In this document: piece by piece, positions 1 through 11,424 of the stretch
How positions within the stretch are numbered: the first letter of the stretch is position 1
Layout of the letters: each line of letters starts with the position of its first letter
Assembly: GCA_018340805.1 (NCBI GenBank)
Contig: JACMZG010000008.1
Coordinates: 82,489,773-82,553,772 of the forward strand
DNA from: Microvelia longipes
Taxonomy: Eukaryota > Arthropoda > Insecta > Hemiptera > Veliidae
Length of the DNA: 64,000 bases
Direction: 5' to 3'
Made by a program: the position numbers and the translations under genes
Notes under the pieces: model-generated
Database searches by the model: none
What the model was told of the DNA's origin: nothing
The model's input: the letters and a program-made list of their open reading frames with translations, nothing else

Positions 1-200
1 ATAAGTCCCAGTGCAGGCATTTTACGTCTAATTCACAGAAGAGCCTTTTTACTCTAAGTTCTCTACATTCAACTAGAAACAATACGTGCCCCACTACCAG
101 ACCAGACCCTTTCTAAGGACGGCACGTAATCCTAGTGCCCCGACCGGGATCGAACCCAGACAGTCTGGGTGGCAGGCGCACGTGCTAACCACTACACCAC
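1..200 (-). mobile_element. tRNA-derived SINE, family T1
   Basis: Read on the minus strand, positions 201-181 give a Pol III box A-like TGGTGTAGTGGTTAGCACG and 157-147 give a box B-like GGTTCGATCCC about 30 nt further on, the spacing of a tRNA gene. The rest is a non-tRNA body. The body (for example GGGCACGTATTGTTTCTAG) matches the body of the plus-strand copy at 51650-51905, so this is a dispersed element and not a tRNA gene. The window starts inside its tail, so the 3' end is missing. Confidence 0.8.
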
Positions 201-209
201 CAGAAACCC

Positions 210-950
210 CCTATCTATTATTAGAATTTGTAATCAATAAATATAATATTATCATTATTTAATGAATAAGGTGTGTTCAGTTACTACTCTTTTTTATTCC
301 TATAATGTTTATAAGACATTATTAACTATAATGTTAGACATTAAATATAATGTTAGACATTAACTATAACTATAATTAATTATAACTATAATTTTATAGC
401 CATTATTAACTATAATGTTAATAAGACATCTTATTCCTATAATGTTAAAAAGACCTTGGTAGAGAAGAGGATTTGCCATGTGTAAAATCCTTTATGCAAA
501 AACATCCTCCTGAAGCAAAAACTTGTTCGTACATGTAGATGCAAGTCCATCAAATTGGTTGTACTAAAATAAACGGAGATAAAACTGAAAACTAGAGATT
601 TTGTATCCAGTTACCTTTTACAAGACAAAGACTACCTTGAATCTGCCTTGACATAAGGCTGGGATGTTTCCATCCCGAGTTTATTTAAACTCTCCCTTTA
701 TTAGTATGATTTCAAAGTTTTATGTAAACAAGGATCGAAATCAGTTTCCAGTCTTTAATTAAACTAATAGGATTATAACTTTAAATAAATATTTCCTTTT
801 GCGAGGGAATTTTTAATCATCACAAAACCATTTTGGAACGTTTAGGGCCTTTTGATGTTTTAGAAATATACTATTATAAATTATTATAGAACATCTTTCA
901 TATGCTTTATGGATAGAGTGAAGTATTGCTATTAGAATATATTTTTATAT
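210..950. other. AT-rich spacer, no gene seen
   Basis: No credible coding region. Positions about 300-445 hold a degenerate short repeat around TATAATGTTAGACATTA. The rest is unique AT-rich sequence. Confidence 0.6.
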
Positions 951-954
951 AAAA

Positions 955-1048
<94 letters not shown>

Positions 1049-1050
1049 AT
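950..1050. repeat. (TA)n followed by (GT)n microsatellite
   Basis: About 70 bp of alternating TA with one phase break passes directly into about 22 bp of GT. Confidence 0.97.
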
Positions 1051-2205
1051 GTGTCTGGGGGTATATCTGTCTAGACCATTTCTTGGTCAAAAAATGTGTT
1101 GTCGTTCACATTTGGTACAAAAATCAACCTAGGGGATGTACATGAACCTCATTGAAAACCAGGTTGTTCTGACGTCATTAACTTGGTTTGCTGAGTCGCG
1201 AGTGGCCTACTATGAAATATTCAATTCGTGTGCGCTACTTATGAACTTAATCTTTCACGATCAAAAATTAATAATAATCGCCCTTCACCAGAGACGAATG
1301 AAAACGTTTGTATTTATATGAACAATCTGTTGCTGCAATAAACTTTGCGTTAAGTGCTTAAACACAATATTAACGTGAGAGGGCAAAAATGCTATATCAT
1401 CAAAGCTTATGCAGCACACATGTGTTTTATAACACATTAATATAACTTTGTCCACATTTCAAAACACGCTGCATAATTGCTTTCCCTGATAGAGAACAAA
1501 GAGATAAAGAGAGCTTTGAAACTGTTCTTAGGTTTTCTAAAGTGATAATTAAAACTCTGTCGAAAGCTTAACGAACCTGGATTATAAAACGCCTGACTTT
1601 TTCATTTTCGCATTTTTTATTCTTTTTTATTCTCTTTGTTAAACATTTGTTGCTTTGTGAGTGTTTAAACATAAATCATTTTAAAGAGGTTCAAATGATT
1701 TTAATGGCCAACAAATAACTTTGGAAATATGTGAATACTTTTTAAAATCATGAAATCCTTCAAATATTATTGTTACTTGTTAAATGTCTTAAAATGATAA
1801 TATATGTAGAAGCATAGAGTATTATTGCTATAGGGGCCCTATAGGTTAAATCTTAACCTATAGGGTTAAAAAAACCACAAAGTAAACACCGATTACTTTT
1901 ACAGATTACTTTTTGTATTATTCTAGTTTTTACTTACGGTTGCTAGTTGATAACCAAATCAGTAAGCTGAAATGTTTGCCAAAATACGCCTTTAACAAGT
2001 TCCTAGGCACCCCATACCCGATTTATCAAATTTTATTCATCATTTATTCTTTTTTTGATGGGTTAAAAAACGCGATTCGAATTTCGCGCATGATCTTGCA
2101 GAATCCCTCAATGTGCCGCTGAATTGATATTTTTTCTCTGTTATTTGATCCCTTGAATCCCATTGATCTTCCACTAAATTAGATTGCAAATGAATATTAA
2201 ATTAA
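1051..2205. other. Spacer, no gene seen
   Basis: Mixed unique AT-rich sequence. The open frames at 1136-1321 and 1913-2122 lack recognisable domains and have the codon make-up of random AT-rich DNA. Confidence 0.55.
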
Positions 2206-2207
2206 AT

Positions 2208-2272
2208 ACGGGCCTTCGGCCCGTAGCCGCTACGCGGCCTCGGCCCATCGGGTCGCTTTGCGGCCCGGGGCC
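2208..2272. repeat. GC-rich palindrome cluster
   Basis: An island of short palindromes in AT-rich surroundings: ACGGGCC-TTC-GGCCCGT at 2208-2224, GCCGCTACGCGGC next, then GGGTCGC/GCGGCCC-type pairs. A near-inverse version occurs at 5083-5180 and a degraded one at 16236-16312, so it belongs to a dispersed repeat. Confidence 0.8.
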
Positions 2273-2340
2273 TTTTGATTATAAATAACTTTTATTTTTA
2301 TTTTTAAAAACTTTTGTTTTAAATAAAAATACCGTTACCG

Positions 2341-2466
2341 TCACTTAAGATTGTCTGATTGAACTGAAAATGGTCGCAATCGTTTTAGAATGACTTCGAC
2401 CTTATAAAGACGAGGTTCTTCCGCTTTACGGGCCTGCTTTGCTCGGCGTGGTTTAGTGGAAGCCAT
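2341..2466 (-). CDS. Small basic ORF, left arm of foldback (unrecognised)
   Basis: I do not recognise this protein. From the ATG at 2466 the frame encodes 41 residues, starting MASTKPRRAKQARKAEEPR and rich in Lys and Arg. The frame is open further upstream, but this ATG is chosen because it lies about 60 bp downstream of a TATA box and aligns with the ATG in the opposite arm (3677). In both arms the frame stays open, and a 6-base difference between them (two extra codons in the right arm) keeps frame, which hints at coding constraint. It could still be chance: the peptide is short and related copies near 50.7 kb diverge after about 15 residues. No domain, signal peptide or membrane segment is visible. 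Confidence 0.35.
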   Translation of the reverse strand: MASTKPRRAKQARKAEEPRLYKVEVILKRLRPFSVQSDNLK

Positions 2467-2521
2467 TTTTGTCTTGTCTCTCTGGGACAGCAGGCTTACC
2501 AGAGCAAGAGGTAGAGGCCCC

Positions 2522-2529
2522 TCTTTTAT
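2522..2529 (-). promoter_or_regulatory. TATA box, left arm
   Basis: TATAAAAG on the minus strand, followed by GAGGGGCCTCTACC and then the small ORF start at 2466. The same arrangement is mirrored at 3608-3615. Typical RNA polymerase II core promoter sequence; activity is inferred. Confidence 0.5.
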
Positions 2530-2837
2530 ACTATATCCCACCCTCTAACACTACTGAACCCAACAGATACGTACGAGTCTTTGACCTAGACGTATACATA
2601 TATACAAGATTATATATATATGTTACTGTTTGCGCCATTTGTGATAGTTCGATTCAGCTGAAATTGGTCTTAATCGATTCAGCTAGCCGTCTACCTAAAC
2701 ACGAAATACTTTGTTTTAAAGCCATTTCAAGTTTCAAAAAAAAAATTTTTTATGACGTCATAAAGTTTCGTTTCAATTTGAGAACGCCTTCAAGAGTTAT
2801 CGTCGCCATACGAAAGGGTAGAAACTCTTAATACATA

Positions 2838-2850
2838 TACACCATATATA

Positions 2851-2914
<64 letters not shown>
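2838..2914. repeat. (TA)n microsatellite
   Basis: Nearly pure alternating TA, with an early TTA phase break. Confidence 0.97.
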
Positions 2915-2919
<5 letters not shown>

Positions 2920-3060
2920 TTTTCGGACATATTATTAGTGAATTTTCATTATGAAAATGACGCTTATGAGGTTGTTTGGATGACGGAAGTTGAGGGTGGG
3001 AGTGAGCGGAATCGGTTCCTATTGGCTTCCTGATAACAAAAAAATATGTCCGAAAAAGTT

Positions 3061-3061
<1 letters not shown>
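2915..3061. mobile_element. Short TIR element inside the foldback
   Basis: Ends are inverted: AACTTTTTCGGACATATT at 2916-2933 and its complement at about 3043-3060. The interior segment ATGAAAATGACGCTTATGAGG...GGTTCCTATTGGCTTCCTGAT recurs inverted at 5180-5260, and in part at 9935-10000 and 16133-16210. Small non-autonomous repeat with (TA)n on both sides. Confidence 0.65.
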
Positions 3062-3268
<207 letters not shown>

Positions 3269-3607
3269 TACATATGTAGTTTAAGTTTAAAATCACTAAA
3301 TTCAATATATATAGATTCGGAAACTTTGCAAATCGCGAGATGTCGAGGAGGTTACGAGGCCTATTGTTTATAAAAACATTATGACGTCATCAATCAAAGG
3401 TATAACGAAATAGCTTTAAAACAAGGTATTTCGTGTTTAGGTAGACGGCTAGCTGAATCGATTAAGACCAATTTCAGCTGAATCAAACCAGCACAAATGG
3501 CACAAACAGTATACATATATTTATAATGTTGTATATATGTATACGTCCAGGTCAAAGACTAGTTCGATATATCTTGGGTTTAGTAGTGTTAGAGGGTGGG
3601 GATATAG

Positions 3608-3615
3608 TATAAAAG
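3608..3615 (+). promoter_or_regulatory. TATA box, right arm
   Basis: TATAAAAG followed by AGGGGCCTCTACCCCTTG, with the small ORF ATG 62 bp downstream at 3677. Mirror of the box at 2522-2529, so the two promoters point away from each other. Confidence 0.5.
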
Positions 3616-3676
3616 AGGGGCCTCTACCCCTTGCTCCATCCTGGTAAGCCTACTGTCCCAGAGAGACAGGGCAAAA

Positions 3677-3841
3677 ATGGCTTCCACTGATCCACGCCGA
3701 GCTAAGCAGGCCTGTAAAGAGGAAGAACCTCGAAGTAGTCTTTATATGGTCGAAGTCATTCTAAAACGATTGCGACTGGTTTCAGCTCAATCGGACAATC
3801 CTAAGAGACGAAAACGGTATTTTTATTTTAAAAAATCATGA
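3677..3841 (+). CDS. Small basic ORF, right arm of foldback (unrecognised)
   Basis: Partner of the minus-strand ORF at 2341-2466. It runs 54 codons from ATG to TGA, starting MASTDPRRAKQACKEEEPRS and sharing the block VEVILKRLR with the left-arm copy. It ends with a very basic segment (KRRKR, then Phe/Tyr and Lys) because the left-arm stop codon is absent here. The conserved ATG context (CAAAAATGGCT), the upstream TATA box and an in-frame two-codon indel argue for possible coding. Shortness, lack of any known domain and sequence decay argue against. Confidence is therefore low. Confidence 0.35.
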   Translation: MASTDPRRAKQACKEEEPRSSLYMVEVILKRLRLVSAQSDNPKRRKRYFYFKKS

Positions 3842-5080
3842 ATATATTTTTTTCAACCTTAAGATTATACTCAAATAAACAATTTGTTTACGAAAAAACT
3901 TGACATTTTTCTTTAAATTATACAAACAATCATAAATGTATGTAAGAGTTTATACCAGGGGGGGTTAACTTAAATGAGGAAAAGTTTGGATTCGATTATC
4001 GCAAGCTACTAAAAATAGCGCTGCGGCGGACCGGTGCGGAGAACTCATGAACTAACCCCAATAGCTTTCCAAAAATGACTGATTATATTTTTATATTAAA
4101 ATTTATAAATACCATGGCAATTCTTGGTTATGACAGCTACATTTATTATTATTATAAAATGATTGTTTTCTGAATGTATTTTTCACAAAAACGGTTCGCC
4201 GTTGCATGTTCTGTATTTTAAAAATTTAGAAACTAAAAGTAAATAGAAACCTTTTTTTAAACTTCCAGAGAACGCTACTGATGGCAGATAAGTAAATTTC
4301 ATTTAATTAATTTATTAATTTAGTCGATTTGATCAGGTAATTACATTAAATTACATGTTCGCATCTTGCCGATGTAATTAAAATACAGGCTGCATAAATG
4401 CCAAAATCTATCTTTTACCACGTGTAAACTTTAGCCACTATTTCATTATTACTTGATTGAATCAATTAAAATAATAAATTACTTGAATGAAAAACTTGAG
4501 AAAGAAGCGTGTTCTGTGTAAGATTAAAGTGGTAGGATTAGTTAGAAGTATAACTATGCAAAGTATAAAAATTATTTTCAAACTGACTGTGGGCAAAAAG
4601 CGGGAAATCAAGACACGCCCCCTCAATTGAAAGGTAGGTCCCCCGCCGCGCTAGTGTCGACCGGAATCCAAATTTTTCCACCATTGAGTCGACAGTCTTA
4701 CTGTTTAAGTATCTATAGTCTCTGGTTTATACCCTTTTGTATGGTGGACGATAACTAAAACTGATGAAAGATGAAACTATAATCTTTTCTTACGATTAAC
4801 AAGGTTACTCCAACAGTTGTAACATGTGGATTTTTTTTTTGTATTCTTTATACCTCTATAAAAAACGTATTAGTTATGTATTTAAATATACTTATTATTT
4901 TTTTTAATTGCTTGTTAACTATAATATTATTGCTTACTATTAATAATAGAGGATTAATAAAATCAAATTTGTGCGGGCCTGTAAAACAAGGCTGTGAAAA
5001 TTCGCTGAATACGTGGCAAAATGCCATGTAACGAGAAACGATAATGAAACCATACATAATACAAAACAACAACAATGTGG
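3842..5080. other. Spacer, no gene seen
   Basis: Unique AT-rich sequence without a credible open frame or RNA gene. A short GC-rich patch near 4630-4665 has no recognisable content. Confidence 0.55.
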
Positions 5081-5082
5081 CC

Positions 5083-5262
5083 GCGAAGCAGCCAGTGGGC
5101 CCGTCGGGCCGACGCCGCGGAGCGGACTAGGCGCGAAGCGCCGAGGCCGCGTAGTGGCTACGGGCCGGAGGCCCGTATTTTGTTATCAGGAAGCCAATAG
5201 GAATCAATTCCACTCACTCCCACCCTCAACTTCCGTCATCCGAACAACCTCATAAGCTTCAA
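5083..5262 (-). repeat. GC-rich palindrome cluster plus adjoining repeat segment
   Basis: Positions 5083-5180 hold GC-rich palindromes (GGCGCGAAGCGCC, GGCCCGTCGGGCC, ACGGGCCGGAGGCCCGT), an inverse relative of 2208-2272. Positions 5185-5260 are the inverted homologue of the inner segment at 2960-3040 (shared AACTTCCGTCATCCGAACAA). Together they suggest that the palindrome cluster and that segment form one dispersed element. Confidence 0.7.
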
Positions 5263-5314
5263 AAGGTTGTATTTACCGCAAGTTGAAGAAGCAATTGAAG
5301 AATCAGCTACCGTC

Positions 5315-5543
5315 GATACTTGCTGTTGGATATGACTATCCCTGGACCGGTTTTGGCATAACGCCATCAACAGCAGGCGGAGCAATAATAACTTATAGTG
5401 CTCTTTGAGACTAGAAGTTATTCACTGATATAACTTAGTTGAAAGCTCGAGTTTTGCGTTATGACCGCAACACTCGTTGAAGCTTGAGCTTCGGCGTTAT
5501 GCCGAAACTGGTCCAGGGATACTCTTATTTAACAGCAAGTATC
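5315..5543. mobile_element. Foldback/MITE with ~51-bp inverted arms
   Basis: Arm 5315-5365 (GATACTTGCTGTT ... ATCCCTGGACCGGTTTTGG) pairs with arm 5493-5543 (CCGAAACTGGTCCAGGGAT ... AACAGCAAGTATC). The outer 13 bp and an inner block of about 29 bp are near-perfect, separated by an unpaired ~10-bp spacer in each arm. No coding capacity. Confidence 0.8.
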
Positions 5544-5559
5544 AGCAGGTTCTTCAAAT

Positions 5560-6880
5560 GCATATTTAATTATTGAAATTAAATTTATTAAACCGTTTAT
5601 TGTTGAAGCTAATAATAAAAATAACAGATATAATCATTTGAATAAAATGTAAAAAAATAAAGGAATACTAAGGATTGGGAATAACAAAAATTATTGGCTT
5701 TTAAAGAAAGAAAACTTTTATTCCAAGTTAGTATTATGAAATAAGAGAATTTTCCCTAAGAATAGAGGAGGTTACGGAAGGCTGAGATAAAATCGGGATG
5801 AAGGAGTTTGTAGTGATTTGAATTCGAAATGGGAGTCAAGAAGAGATATTATAGACGAGGGTAGGTCTCACTAAACTTTGGCATTATAACTTGGAACAAA
5901 ACCTGGAAAAATGTGGAAATACCAGGAGATTTTCTTGAAGGGCCATTAATAATACAAATACATTTCTAAGAGATGTGAATAATATATGATTGACTCGAGT
6001 TAGATATGACTTTTACCTGGTTTCATACGCCGTGCTGTATTCTATCTTTAAGAAATATTCTCTAGAGATGGTATAGGTTGTAAGAATTTGTAAAAACTTT
6101 TCTTTAGGCTTTCCTTTACACTGCTGTGTGTATGTGGTTTAGTACTTGCGTGCTCTTACTTGAGGTGTCTTTACTTACAGCCGTCTTTTACTGTTCAAAG
6201 AAAATTCACTCAAAAGGAAAGTAAGTGTTGTTATGAAAGTTTTACACGTCTTTGGTCCTATTTTTATTTTTAGGGAAAATTATGAAAACCCCAAATTTTG
6301 CTTTTTAACCTTGATAAGTTTAGTTAAGTTTTATTTCTTCTTAATTAGAGCCTTAAGTATGTAAAAAGAAAGCAACAAATAGTATTTGTAAAAAAACACA
6401 TTTTTTATGAAATTTAACTTAATACCCCTTTTCAGCATTATGTGTCAAACAATAAATCATCATATACGATGATTAATTAATTATATAAATAATTAATTAA
6501 AAGATAAAAAAAAATGGTTTAAATATAGATATATGTGTGTATAGATGTAGATGTGTATATATGTATGTGTCTGTAGGGGTGTGTATGCATATGTGTGTAT
6601 GTATTTTAAGGTATTACGTGTGATGGTTATATATCAGATATTGTAGTTTTAAGTTGTATGATTATCTTATTCTATTTAAATTTTTATTACTTTTTCTTTT
6701 TCCTTAATGTTTATTGTGCTTTAAAATTCTTGCCTGGATTATATTAGTTAATATAATATTGTACTTGACTTTAACTTAATAGATTTGCAGTTATAGAAAT
6801 TTGCTTCTAGAACTGATATAAATATGCTTTAAATTAAAATAGTCATACTATACAATTAAAAAATAAAAATAAAAATATAT
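5560..6880. other. Spacer, no gene seen
   Basis: AT-rich sequence. Positions 6525-6605 are a degenerate TGTATG/TATGTG-rich tract. Nothing else can be named. Confidence 0.55.
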
Positions 6881-6899
6881 ATATTTATATAATAATGTT

Positions 6900-7055
6900 A
6901 AGAAAAAATTGAAAAAAAAAAAAAAAATTGTGTTGTAACCTCGGCTGACAGCCTATGGCTAAGCCTAAATTTATATTTTTTCATTGTAAAAATAATGTAA
7001 ATATGTTTGCAATAAATATTTTTTCTATTCTATTCTATTCTATTCTATTCTATCA
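6900..7055 (+). mobile_element. 3' end of a non-LTR retroelement with (TTCTA)n tail
   Basis: A poly(A) run (about 6910-6928) is followed by TTGTAACCTCGGCTGACAGC, a small stem (GGCTGACAGCC), an AT-rich stretch with AATAAA at about 7010, and a terminal (TTCTA)n array at 7024-7052. A structured 3' end with a short tandem tail is typical of LINE and LINE-mobilised SINE 3' ends. No coding part is attached. Confidence 0.55.
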
Positions 7056-7059
7056 TATA

Positions 7060-8635
7060 CGAGAGCTGTGCTACTCTCTTTCACAAGGACAACTTTATAT
7101 TACCTGTAGTTTGATAGAATATGTCTGATTTTTAAATGTGCCTATATCTTAAACATAGTAACATGGAAAAATATCAAAATTTAAAAGTTTTTTGCGTTTT
7201 AGGGTGTAAATTAGAGATTTTTGTTGTTTGAACAGTAATATCTCTGGTTCTATTCAACCAATTTTGATGGTTAAAACTTAGATTGTCCCAAATTTAATAA
7301 GCTTAAAATAAGAGTCCTTTAACTATTTTAATAAACCCAATAGAAACAACGCTATAGGTCAAAAACGTTTTTGGACTTTGAAGGGGCACAGAGGCCCGAA
7401 TTCCCTGATCTGAAATGGCAGACCACTCTTCTTTATCTGGTAGCCAAAATAAATCAATATACTGGGTTAAACCTTAGTGGTTCGACGGTCACGAATTTTA
7501 CAACGGGTTCTTGTACTATAAAGTGCATGAAACAATTATACAAATCATAAAAATTATTTATTAGTTTTAAGATAATACTAATAATACTACGGTCTCTAAT
7601 TGGGTATATAAAAGATTTAATTATATAAAAAGAAACAAGAACTTAAATGTAAAAATTATAGTTTGCCATAAAAATAAATTTATGCTGACATAAGGGAGTT
7701 GTTCAAAGAGGAACCTTAATAAATTTACTGAAAGTTATTGCTTTTGTCATCAAAGTATACGTGTATATTAATGGGACATTTACTCCCTCGACCGGTCCAT
7801 ACTTCCACTGACTTTACATAACTTACCGAATACGACGACTTCTAGTCGTAAAACTTCTAGAGGCACACCTAGAATATTAAATGACTTAATTTAGGTGAAT
7901 AATTTGTAAATTTGGATCGAGGTTTTTTAGCAATGTCCTCTAAAACGGATTATGATTGAATATATCAACAAAGATGATATATTTGCTTAAGACTGACTTT
8001 GACTCAATTTTATAAACCACTGTTTGAGAACTTAGGTGTAGTTAAGTCACTGAAATATCTTTAACAAGTTTAAATTTGTTAACCAATGTAAACCGTGGAG
8101 TTGACCAATCAGATCAGATATACCCTACTCATTGACCTCAAGAAAAGATCAAAAAGAGTTCGCCTACTTGACTCTGGTCACTCAGGTGGTAGGGGTAAAG
8201 ATGTCCCTATAACACTGACCAATTCAGATTGATGGCTTGACTCTCGAGCTCTTATTGATATCACGTGCTGCAGCTATTTGCGTCCGTATTCCAAGCGAGC
8301 AGCCTGCGTTGCCTATATAGATATCATGATAATGTGAGGAGATAAATTAATTAACTAGTTTAAATAAATAGTTTGAAGATGAATGAGATATAATGAAATG
8401 ACTGATATTCAACAAGACGGCTGTAATTAAATGCACATTAAGTACAGTTTAGACGCTGCTTTTATACTACTCTGCTTTCCATTAACTACAGTAATAAATT
8501 ATATCTTTTGCTGACAAGGTAACTTAAGAAAAGTAAGATCTTATAAGTTACGTAGTTAATGAGCCGTATGGATAAGAATTAATTATCAGGTTAAATATAG
8601 TAATAAACCTTTATATCAATAAAATTTGCAGGTTT
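7060..8635. other. Spacer, no gene seen
   Basis: Unique AT-rich sequence. No domain, RNA gene or organised repeat recognised. Confidence 0.5.
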
Positions 8636-8639
8636 AGGC

Positions 8640-8806
8640 CCGTATTCAGAATCATTAAAAAAAATCTCTCCTAAGTTGTTCCTAGCCTTCTCCTAGGTAG
8701 TTCCTAGCTTTCTCCTAGGCCTAGCGGTATTCAGAATTTTTTTTGAAATATCTCCTGGGTTGTTCCTTGTTTCTTCCTTGCCTTCTCCTAGCTCTACCCT
8801 AGGAAT
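8640..8806. repeat. Two-unit CTCCTAGG-rich tandem repeat
   Basis: Two diverged units of about 80-90 bp, each starting with GTATTCAGAAT and containing TCTCCT, TTGTTCCT and CTCCTAGG motifs. The CCTAGG palindrome recurs several times. Confidence 0.65.
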
Positions 8807-8829
8807 GATTTTTCGTAAATTTATTCGTG

Positions 8830-9570
8830 GTTAAAAGTTAATTAAAAAGCTAATATAAGAATAAAAGAACATAAAAACTTACATTGGGGTAAATTATAAC
8901 TTAATTTTATTATTTATCTTTACAATAATTTAAAGAGAATCCTAACCTTAATATCTCGTATTAAGAAAAATTTTGACAACTAGCGCTACCTAGTAGATAA
9001 CTTTAAAACTGAGAATAGTGAGAGTTTTATTTTGACAGAACGTCACAATACTTTACGCAATTTACCAATCTAACGCACCTTTTTATACACTCATGTGTTT
9101 TTGTTGGGATCAACTATTCTATTAAAATAAACGCATGATTAGTAAACAACCCTGCAAAACAATAAAGACCTTTAAAATACCTAAATTCATAAAAGTGAAA
9201 ACAATATTTTCATCAGATTAACAAAAATATTGATAGTTACGATTATTTTAATGTATCTAATATGAAAGTACGTGACCTTGACCAAGTGATGGTTTGAAAA
9301 TTGAGAATGATTTTCAGTTCCTTTTCAATTCAATAAAAATATTTTTTATTATTTTCTATATCAACCTGATCTATAACCATAGATGGCGCCATTTTAATAT
9401 CACGTAAAGTTAAATTCGTTTGCGTAACAATTAGTTCGTAAGTGAGGTGTTTTAAAAGCAGTGGATATTGTGAACGGTTTAAAAAATTATACAGAAGATA
9501 AAATATTCACCCGTAGAAAATATTTTAGAGTGGTGTTGTTTAGTTCAGAACTTTCCAGAAATCTCTGCAC
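8830..9570. other. Spacer, no gene seen
   Basis: AT-rich unique sequence, nothing recognised. Confidence 0.5.
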
Positions 9571-9577
9571 ATTTTAC

Positions 9578-9862
9578 TTTTCCTCATTTATACCGTAGGT
9601 ATATAGGAAAAGTATTGTGTTTGCCCAAAAAAATTCGAAACCGAGATGTCAGCGAAAACCTTATGTCACCTAAAACACACTGTTTTAGGTGTTTTAAGGC
9701 CTCTTGAGTGATTTTCACAAAGTTGTCTATCTGTATACGTGTGTGTCTGTTATCATCGCAGCGCCAAGTGTTTTTATGCTACAGACTTGAAACTTTGTTC
9801 AAAATCAGTCTACCGCTGTAGTTGCGCTGAGTAAAAGTTTCGAGGTACCCTTTTTATGTGTA
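9578..9862 (+). mobile_element. 5S-family dispersed element, internally deleted copy
   Basis: Starts with the family head TTTATACCGTAGGTATATAGG, continues through the TGTCTGTTATCATCGCAG and TGCTACAGACTTGAAACTTTG blocks, and ends in the family terminus CGAGGTACCC. The 5S-like middle and the AGCGAAGCGAG tail are missing compared with the full copy at 24418-25175. Confidence 0.75.
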
Positions 9863-9934
9863 AATTGAGACTAAGGCCAATGAGTATATTGAATAAACGT
9901 CCCTCATTAGTTAAACTGAGTGTCCTACTTCTAT

Positions 9935-10000
9935 TTTTGCAAATTTTCATAAGAAAATGACACTTATGAAGTTGTTCGGATGACAGAAGTAGAAGAGTTT
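9935..10000 (+). repeat. Fragment of the 2930-3045 repeat
   Basis: AAATGACACTTATGAAGTTG followed by TTCGGATGACAGAAGT matches the inner element of the 2.3-3.8 kb foldback with a few substitutions. Confidence 0.6.
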
Positions 10001-10925
10001 AGGGATTCCATTTTTTCTCCTAATCCCACAAATATAATTCCCATCTCACAGTTAGCGTAACTTACACTCAACGTTGACCTAACAGGTGAATCCAGACACC
10101 GCTATATTCTTTTAACCGAAATAAACTCTTTTAAGTCTTTCGTCTGTCAAATTACTCAAAACTAATTCGAAACATTTTTAAAAGCCGTGAGAAAGGCAAT
10201 CTATATTATGTTATTACGACATTCCTGGATCTAATTTCTTCTTCTTTCTAAAGTACATATATACAAAAACTGAACTTTTTAAGTTCTGATTTATAGTGTT
10301 ACTAAAGTTCTACCTGCCGACCTGCCTCTAAGTCCAGCTGACCCTATAAAGTCTATAAACTATAAAACCAGAAGTCCAATTACCCATCCTCCTAATCTAA
10401 CAATCTATGTCTAATAACAGGTTCTATCTGTGTGTTTAAAATCGTTTCTACTCATATTAGGCCTTATTTGTATAGCGGGGGATAAGTGCTACTTAATTCC
10501 ATAAATAATTGTCATTAATTTTCTTTTCTTAGCGTTATTATTTTTAAATGTAAGGAGCCATGTTGAAGGTCTAATTAAAAAAATTAAAAATTAATAAGGG
10601 GTACTACAATAAAGGTTTTAGGTTTAATACTAGTTAAAATTTGAATTAATTATTTGGTGTCTTGCTTTCTTTTGAATTCAAAATAAATAAAAAAAAATTA
10701 TGGATTTGTATAGATCAAATTGTATAGATGAATAGAAAATTGTATGGAAGAATGCATATAACGCCCTGTTTCGCTGCCCCGTGGATTAATGAAGTATTAG
10801 TACCTTCTATATTCTATACGTCTAATGATTTTCAAAAATAATTGCACTCCTGGTAAAACCAAACAGAAAATTAAAAAAAAATTTTACTGTCTCACTCAAC
10901 TATGGTAATAAGTTTCTTATTTTAT
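10001..10925. other. Spacer, no gene seen
   Basis: Unique sequence with poly(A) patches; nothing recognised. Confidence 0.5.
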
Positions 10926-10929
10926 TTAT

Positions 10930-11420
10930 AAAAAATCCGGTTCTGGGTACCTCAGTATTCTTCCTAATAACTTCGGACCCGACTTATTCTTCCTAATAAG
11001 TCGAATAGCTATGGAATTAATTTCATGACTCAACCACAGCTGAATTATTATTTATTTCGCTATGTGAAAATATGTCAAACGTTGAAAATCAGTAAAAACA
11101 TTTATAGGCTGAAACGTTTTAATTTTTAACGATTATTTGATGACTCAGCAAAATAGGTTATTGTCGTTTTAAAAATATCATCTTCCGGCCAGCACAACTG
11201 AATTTAATGTCTGAATTGTCTGCCAAGTTTCATCTCGAGTCAAAACACAGCGGGAGTTATGCGTGATACAGACAGCATGATAAAAACCACTCAGAACGTC
11301 CTTTAAACTGATGCCTAAAACTGTTATTAACTTTGGGGTCGATGATTGTGATTTTAAGGTGAAAACAATGCTTTTCCTTATACCTACGGTAATATATGAG
11401 GGAAAGTTTTACGGATTTTC
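10930..11420 (-). mobile_element. 5S-family element, decayed full-length copy
   Basis: The low-coordinate end (GGGTACCTCAG, then ACTTCGGACCCG) is the degraded element terminus. The high-coordinate end (about 11385-11410) is the inverted head TATACCTACGGTAATATATG. The 5S-like segment is too degraded to identify. Confidence 0.6.
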
Positions 11421-11424
11421 TTTC